Of a DNA stretch of 64,000 nucleotides, positions 58,857-64,000 are shown piece after piece. How positions within the stretch are numbered: the stretch's first letter is position 1; each line of letters begins with the position of its first letter. The stretch spans positions 126,001 through 190,000 of the forward strand of contig CAIIXF020000679.1 of assembly GCA_903813345.2 (NCBI GenBank), given 5' to 3'. This stretch comes from Owenia fusiformis (Eukaryota; Annelida; Polychaeta; Sabellida; Oweniidae). The position numbers were made by a program, and so were the translations under genes. The notes below the pieces were generated by a model that ran no database searches, had not been told where the DNA came from, and worked only from the letters and a program-made list of their open reading frames with translations.

Positions 58857-59097
58857 CTGGAATATAATAACAACAAAAATTAATTATCTTTCGATTAATA
58901 TTATGTATTATTGTTTCCATGCTGTGATACTCGTTCTCTCATTGGTCAATTACAACTGGCTCTTCGGAATAGTAAATCTCAGTGATGCAATCATCATTTT
59001 TTTGTTTCATTACAACAATGACTCTTAATGTCCAAAAGTATAAAAAGACGATTCCATTTAGGAAAATAATGCAAAGTTATTTTCACGAATATATATA

Positions 59098-59285
59098 GAT
59101 TATTTAATGGGAGGGATTGAATATGGGTTTTATTCCGAGGGACAATATGATATTGACCGAGGGGTAATATGATATTGACCGAGGGAGCGCAGCGACCGAG
59201 TGTCAATATCATATTGCTCAAGGTCAATATCATATTTTCCGAGGAAGAAAACCCATATTCAATCCCGACCAGAAATGACCTATTT
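59098..59285. repeat. Hairpin with GAGGGAGCGCAGCGACCGAG apex
   Basis: Arms contain GATTGAATATGGGTTTT, CAATATGATATTGACC and their inverses around the apex at about 59177-59198. The left arm carries a tandem duplication of TAATATGATATTGACCGAGG. It lies in the last intron of the proline-rich protein gene. Confidence 0.9.
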
Positions 59286-59612
59286 ATTCCATAATACATT
59301 CCTCTAAAATGTTACATTTGGATAATACTTTTATCAATTAGCCAAGGTTAAAAAATAACCGGGAAACCAAAAATAAGTTAATACGTCGTTCCAAAACGAT
59401 TTTTCCCAGGGACAATACGATTGTTTCATGTAATACGCTCCAATACGATTTTTTCATGTAATACGATTCAATACGATTTTTATTCCTTCATATTTCCCTG
59501 GGAAACCAGAGTAGTATTATGGAATAAACCCCAATATAAATGAAAAATTTCGAAAAATGAAAAGTATACATATAAAACCATGAGTTTGGTGAAATAATGA
59601 ATTATTACTCAC
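59286..59612. other. Intron with repeated AATACGAT words
   Basis: AATACGATTNTTTCATGTAA recurs at about 59414-59470, between CCCAGGGA (59406) and TTCCCTGGGA (59495), giving a small inverted frame. Intronic by position. Confidence 0.55.
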
Positions 59613-61717
59613 CCAATCCAGAGAGTGTTGCGCTCTTCCTCTTTTCTTTTCAATCTCCCGTCTATGATTTTCTTCGGCCCTTTTCATTTTGTCCTCCAAT
59701 TTTTGAGCAAGGCTTTGTTGGTTGGCCTTTTCCTTAAATTTGCGTTTGTGTATTGCCGTGGATCCTTGCATTTGAGTAGAGGGCTTTCTGGTGGCTGGTG
59801 GAGCCGGGGTTGGCCCGCCTGCACGCCTAGATGGTCGTGACTGTTGTATGTAGCGCTGTCTCGGCACATTTGGCGGGGTGGCTGCAGTTGATTGGCCTGT
59901 TGAACGGAGTTCCCCCGAGCCAGGAGGCGATGGTGTGCAGTTGCACATCGGGCGTTTCTGTTGAATGGCGATATTGGCTGGGCCTGATCCACGGCGCTGT
60001 GTTGGGCGTGATGTTGTCGGCCTGGACTCTCTCCGTGGGATGGCTGCAGTAAATTGCTGGTTGTTGCCTATTAAAGGGAGTTCCGCAGGGCAAATAGCTG
60101 ATGGCGTGTAGTTGCACATTTGGTTGTCTTCAATGGCAATATTGGTTGGCACTGATCTGCGTCGCTGTGCAGGATGTGATATTGTCGGCCTTTGCTCTTT
60201 ACGCGGGATGGTTGCAGTAAACTGGTCGTTGTCTATCAAAGGAAGTCTCACGGAGCCAGGAGGCGATGGAGTGCAGTTGGACATTCGGCGTTTTTCTTGG
60301 ATAGCACAGGAGGGAGCGATATTAGTTTTCACTGGCTTTTGGCGCTGTGTATGATGTGATATTGTCGGCCTTGGCTCTTTACGCTGGATGGTTGCAGTAA
60401 ACTGGTCGTTGTTTTTCAAAAGAAGTTCCACGGAGCCAGGAGGCGATGGCGGGCAGTTGCACATTCGGCGTTTTTCTTCGGTACCACAGGAGGAAGCGAT
60501 ATTACTTTTCTCTGGCCTTTGGCGCTGTGTATGATGTGATATTGTCGGCCTTGGCTCTTTACACGGAATGGTTGCAGTAAACTGGTCGTTGTCTATCAAA
60601 GGATGTCCCATAGAGCCAGGAGGCGATGGCGTGCAGTTGAACATGAGGCGTTTCTCTTGAATACCACATGAGGGAGCGATATCAGTGTTTGCTGGCCTTT
60701 GGCGCTGTGGTGGCCGTGCTGTTCTTGGTCTACCTCGCTGGGGAGCAGCAGTCAACTGGCTTTTGTTTATTGCAGGCAGTTCACAACTATTGTCCAGGGT
60801 GCCAGGGGGAGATAGTGAGCAGTCCAAAGGTGATGTTGTCCCGGAAGCTTTATCTTGAATGCCAAAGGAGGGAGTGGCATTAGTTTTCGCTGGCCTTGGG
60901 CGTTGTACTGGCCGTGCTATTGTTGGTCTACCTCGCTTGGGGGCAGCAGTCAGCTGGCTCTTGTTTATTGCAGGCAGTTCACAACTTGTATCCGGGGTGC
61001 CTGGGGGAGATGGTGAGCAGTCCAAAGGTGATGTTGTCCCGGAAGCTTTCATCAGAATGGCACGGGAAGGAGCGGCATTAGCTTTCCCTGGCCTTTGGGG
61101 TTGTGATGGCCGTGCTGTTGTTGGTCTAGCTCGCTGGGGAGTAGCAGTCAGTTGGCTCTTGTTTATTGCAGGCAGTTCACTACTATTGTCCAGGATGCCA
61201 GGGGGAGATGGTGAGCTGTCCAAAGGTGATGTTGTCCCGGAAGCTTTCATCAGAATGGCACGGGAGGGAGCGGCATTAGCTTTCCCTGGCCTTTGGGGCT
61301 GTGATGGCCGTGCTGTTGTTGGTCTACCTCGCTGGAGTGTAGCGGTGATTTGGGTTTTGCTTATTGCAAGTAATTCAAAACTATTGTCCAGGATGGAAGT
61401 AGGAGATGTCGAGCAGTGCCAAGGTGGGCGTTCGTCTTCAATCAATGATGGAGCAATATTCTTTGTAAGCCTATTATCACAATGTTTCCCCCCAAAGTGT
61501 ACTTTCTTCTTATGGCACGGGTTGGGCTCTCTGAAACAGCTTGAATCATTAAGGGCTTTCAGAACATCATTAGCACCTTCACTGATCCACTCCATTTCGA
61601 TATCCTTGGCCAACTTCTTCCTGAGATCGGCTATGAGTTTCTCCGTTTCATCTACAAACGGCTGTAACCTTTTCGTCACCTCCTCTTCTAGGGTCCTGTT
61701 TGATTGAGACTCCTCTC
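59613..61717 (-). CDS. Large exon of a proline-rich repeat protein
   Basis: The 2105-base exon runs from the acceptor ATAATTTCAG to the donor TGG/GTGAGTA and is open throughout. It starts with a helical segment (EEEVTKRLQPFVDETEKL, AKDIEMEWISEGANDVLKAL). About nine repeats of roughly 60 residues follow, each with a SPSPPG-type core, a TARPSQPQRPGKANAAPS-like stretch and an AINKSQLTA-like stretch. The end is basic and coiled-coil-like (SLAQKLEDKMKRAEENHRRE). The first five repeats and the last four form two subfamilies. The family is not recognised; no enzyme motif or signal peptide is seen in this exon. A long opposite-strand frame (60859-61707) is a shadow of the repeats. Upstream exons lie to the right and were not found. 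Confidence 0.8.
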
Positions 61718-62608
61718 CTGAAATTATATTGATATTACATGATGGTCCAAAAAATCATTCACACTTTGACAACGTAAAATTGTCTTACGACAGGAAGATC
61801 TCCGAATTTCTTTCATTGAACTGTCATACAGATATGGAAGTTTTGTATGATATAAGTTTAATTTTGATATATCACTGAAAAGAGAGCGTGGGGTCAATAG
61901 TTTGTGATGTGCCCAATCCAAGCTCTTTGGTGTTGAATCGTTGAAGTTAATTGCAAAGGATCCGTTACCCTGTGTACCTAAAGATGCCCCCAAAGGTTTC
62001 ATTGAATATAATGTGGAAATAGTTACTTTGATCAATTAAGAACACATCAAAAACAAAATTAGGTCATTGGGATTAAAACTAAGGTCATTTAGTGCATTTA
62101 AATTTGACTATGCAGATCATTCCAAATATCATGTTAGGGGTATGTTAGTCTTCAACCATGACGATTTTAAGTATGTTGACCATTCAATCAATCGATATAT
62201 CAAAATATCATTAAAAAAGGACACAAACGGCAACATATTGAAAACACAAATCATAAAATAACCCCTAAAAACGTAATATATCAATGAATCTTAATAAAGG
62301 TGCTCGTATTGAAAACACAAAACCTTGATGGTATTCAACTCAAATATCAAAACTCTAGTTGTGACTCCCCAATATATGATATCTTTATTTGGGATTTTAA
62401 AAGAATAATTCAATTGAACCTAAAGGTATATAAAGTCAAATGATTGTTTTTTTAAATTGAAAAGGGTGTATGTAGGATAGTTTTTTCGTCAGTTTTAAAC
62501 CAATCGTTTTGCTATCAAACAAGGGGAGATATTTTTAACCTATCCATTGTATAAGTTACATAATCATTATGCAGTAAAATATTTGAGAGTGACTTAGGAT
62601 GAAAACTA
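61718..62608. other. Upstream intron or unassigned sequence
   Basis: A 103-codon minus-strand frame at 61724-62035 could be an upstream exon. However, its only donor candidate would leave an intron of about 21 bases, so it is not accepted as spliced to the exon at 61717. The rest shows no exon. Confidence 0.4.
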
Positions 62609-63682
62609 CACTCTTAAAAATGAATTACTTGTCAATGAGTATTTCCCAAGTATTTCCCAAGTATAAAAATTACTTAAAGTTAAATACTTAGTTTTACTTC
62701 ATTTTACTTAGGTTTAACTAAATATTGTCATTTTGAGTTTTTTAATTGCTTAATTTGAGGGGTTAAGCAACACTACTTTTTACAACGTAAACCGCGAACG
62801 GGAAGGCGCACGCAGGTTTTTCTCAGGATGTGACGTCATATTGTTCTACTTATTTCCCGGTTTACGTGCATCAAAACGTGAAAATTCAAAGTCTAGGTAG
62901 GTCGTTCCGTAAAGGATTTTTCGTACTTTATCAAGTTCGATCGAAATAAATATGATATAGGTCGAATGCATGAATATGTTTGACACAGATCTGTGTATAC
63001 ATCGAGATCATTTGTGTCCAACAAATGAAAATATAACTTGAATGTTGAGGCGACCATTTCATAATCTGATGAGATTACATGCATGGCAATTACCAACATG
63101 CCAACACATCTAAATTATATTATACATATTGTGACACCATAGTAATAAAACTATGAATGCTTTTAAGACATTAAAGATGTTATTGGGTCCTGTTGTATGT
63201 TTTAAGATTCATGATGCCATAGAACACCGCCAGGCTGTGAAACATCTCCTTTGTTAAACACTTTCATCAAATTGTCAATAAAGTAATGTTTTTTTTATAC
63301 TTTTTAAGTAGAAAATAAAACGAAACGCCCTTAAGAAAAAGAAAAAATCATTTTGAGGTTTGCGTTTACGTTACGTCTTAAGTGCTCAGCTTAAAGCACT
63401 TTTGTTCATAGTACGTAAACGGGAACGTAAAGGTTTACGTTTGCGGTTCACGTCATAAAAAATCGTCTTGCTTAACCTCTCTATTATGTAAATGAGTATT
63501 ACAATGACTACAGTAAGTATTTCAATTTCTCTCCTTGCATTAGTTAATTCACCATAAATGAATTACCTTAAAATTATTTTAAAATTATTCAGTAGTTCAA
63601 GATTATTTAAGTAATTTTTGACTTAAAATGAATAGTACAATTTCTCAATATAAGGAAATCCAAGTAATAATTTTTAAGAGTG
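62609..63682. mobile_element. TA-flanked inverted-repeat element with nested hairpin
   Basis: The ends CACTCTTAAAAATGAATTAC and, on the minus strand, CACTCTTAAAAATTATTACT are flanked by TA (62607-62608, 63683-63684). A second, inner inverted pair of about 70 bases lies at about 62755-62825 and 63405-63482 (GGTTAAGCAA and AACGTAAACC words). No transposase. Probably mariner-type, carrying a second element inside. Confidence 0.75.
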
Positions 63683-63684
63683 TA

Positions 63685-63985
63685 TCTTACAAGCAGTGTC
63701 CCTAAATGGCTAAATGGATATTGATTCCGTCTCTCAGCAATATATCATTTTCGGAGCATCAAAAATAGATTGACTCTTTTGTTTCTTTTGGTGAGAACTA
63801 TCTTATAAGCAGTGTCCCTTTAAAGGGCTACATGGATATCGATTTAGTCCCTCGGCAATATATCATCTTCAGGGGTAGGCATGCATGAAGAATCAAAAAT
63901 AGATTGACCCATTCGTTTCATTAGGTGAGAACTTCCTTACAAGCAGTGTCCCTTTAAATGGGTATTAATGTAATTTGTTGAAAAT
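63685..63985 (+). repeat. Tandem repeat, about 2.4 copies
   Basis: Units start near 63685, 63801 and 63933 with TTACAAGCAGTGTCCC and contain CGGCAATATATCAT and AATCAAAAATAGATTGAC. The units differ in length (about 116 and 133 bases). The array may continue beyond the window. Confidence 0.85.
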
Positions 63986-64000
63986 ATACTTATAAGATTC

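Noticed and set aside
60859-61707. 282-codon plus-strand frame
   Set aside because: It is antisense to the repeated proline-rich exon, with periodic sequence dictated by it; it has no domain, and the minus strand has splice sites and a better protein.
61724-62035. 103-codon minus-strand frame as the preceding exon of the proline-rich gene
   Set aside because: The only donor candidate would leave an intron of about 21 bases, and no similarity was recognised.

Overview
The window is an AT-rich, intron-bearing, repeat-dense animal nuclear sequence with one 500-base run of N (18001-18500). The gene content and the repeats suggest a marine invertebrate. Evidence for this includes a PAN plus discoidin secreted protein gene, an HNK-1-type carbohydrate sulfotransferase relic and a proline-rich repeat protein. 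The many fold-back and MITE-like elements fit too. A Gmr1-like LTR retrotransposon is present; Gmr1-like elements were first described from deuterostomes, but the species cannot be fixed from sequence alone.

Layout. 1-4104: the 5' part of a Gmr1-like LTR retrotransposon on the minus strand (LTR, primer-binding site, leader, and an intact Gag-protease-integrase reading frame running off the left edge). 4105-35700: no host gene seen. This stretch holds decayed non-LTR retrotransposons, a 1.6 kb tandem duplication, several fold-back elements, terminal-inverted-repeat elements with recognisable target duplications (TTAA, TAA, a 9-bp and a 5-bp one), a mariner-derived fold-back, and a possible 9.15 kb unit bounded by about 310-bp inverted repeats. 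35838-43153: four exons of a minus-strand gene encoding signal peptide, PAN/apple-like domain and a complete discoidin (F5/8 type C) domain. Its introns contain a deleted Tc1/mariner copy, a MITE pair and a 148-bp tandem repeat that includes a copy of an exon end. 43500-47060: a LINE remnant, a 162-bp satellite and GGCC-rich hAT-like repeats. 47063-49212: a sulfotransferase pseudogene split by a 1.0 kb fold-back insertion. 50200-53000: palindromic hairpins and unassigned repeats. 54220-56840: a roughly 30-copy, about 85-bp satellite rich in nuclear-receptor-like half sites. 57475-57960: an eight-copy, about 60-bp satellite. 58749-61717: the last two visible exons of a minus-strand gene for a protein with nine proline-rich repeats of about 60 residues. 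62609-64000: a TA-flanked inverted-repeat element and a tandem repeat.

All four protein-coding loci read on the minus strand, but they do not form a pathway. The most notable points are the protease-then-integrase order of the retrotransposon, the multiply damaged sulfotransferase, the receptor-half-site satellite, the intronic repeats carrying an exon-end decoy, and hairpins of unrelated arm sequence that share a GAGCGNAGCGA-like core at the apex. No complete undescribed system could be demonstrated.
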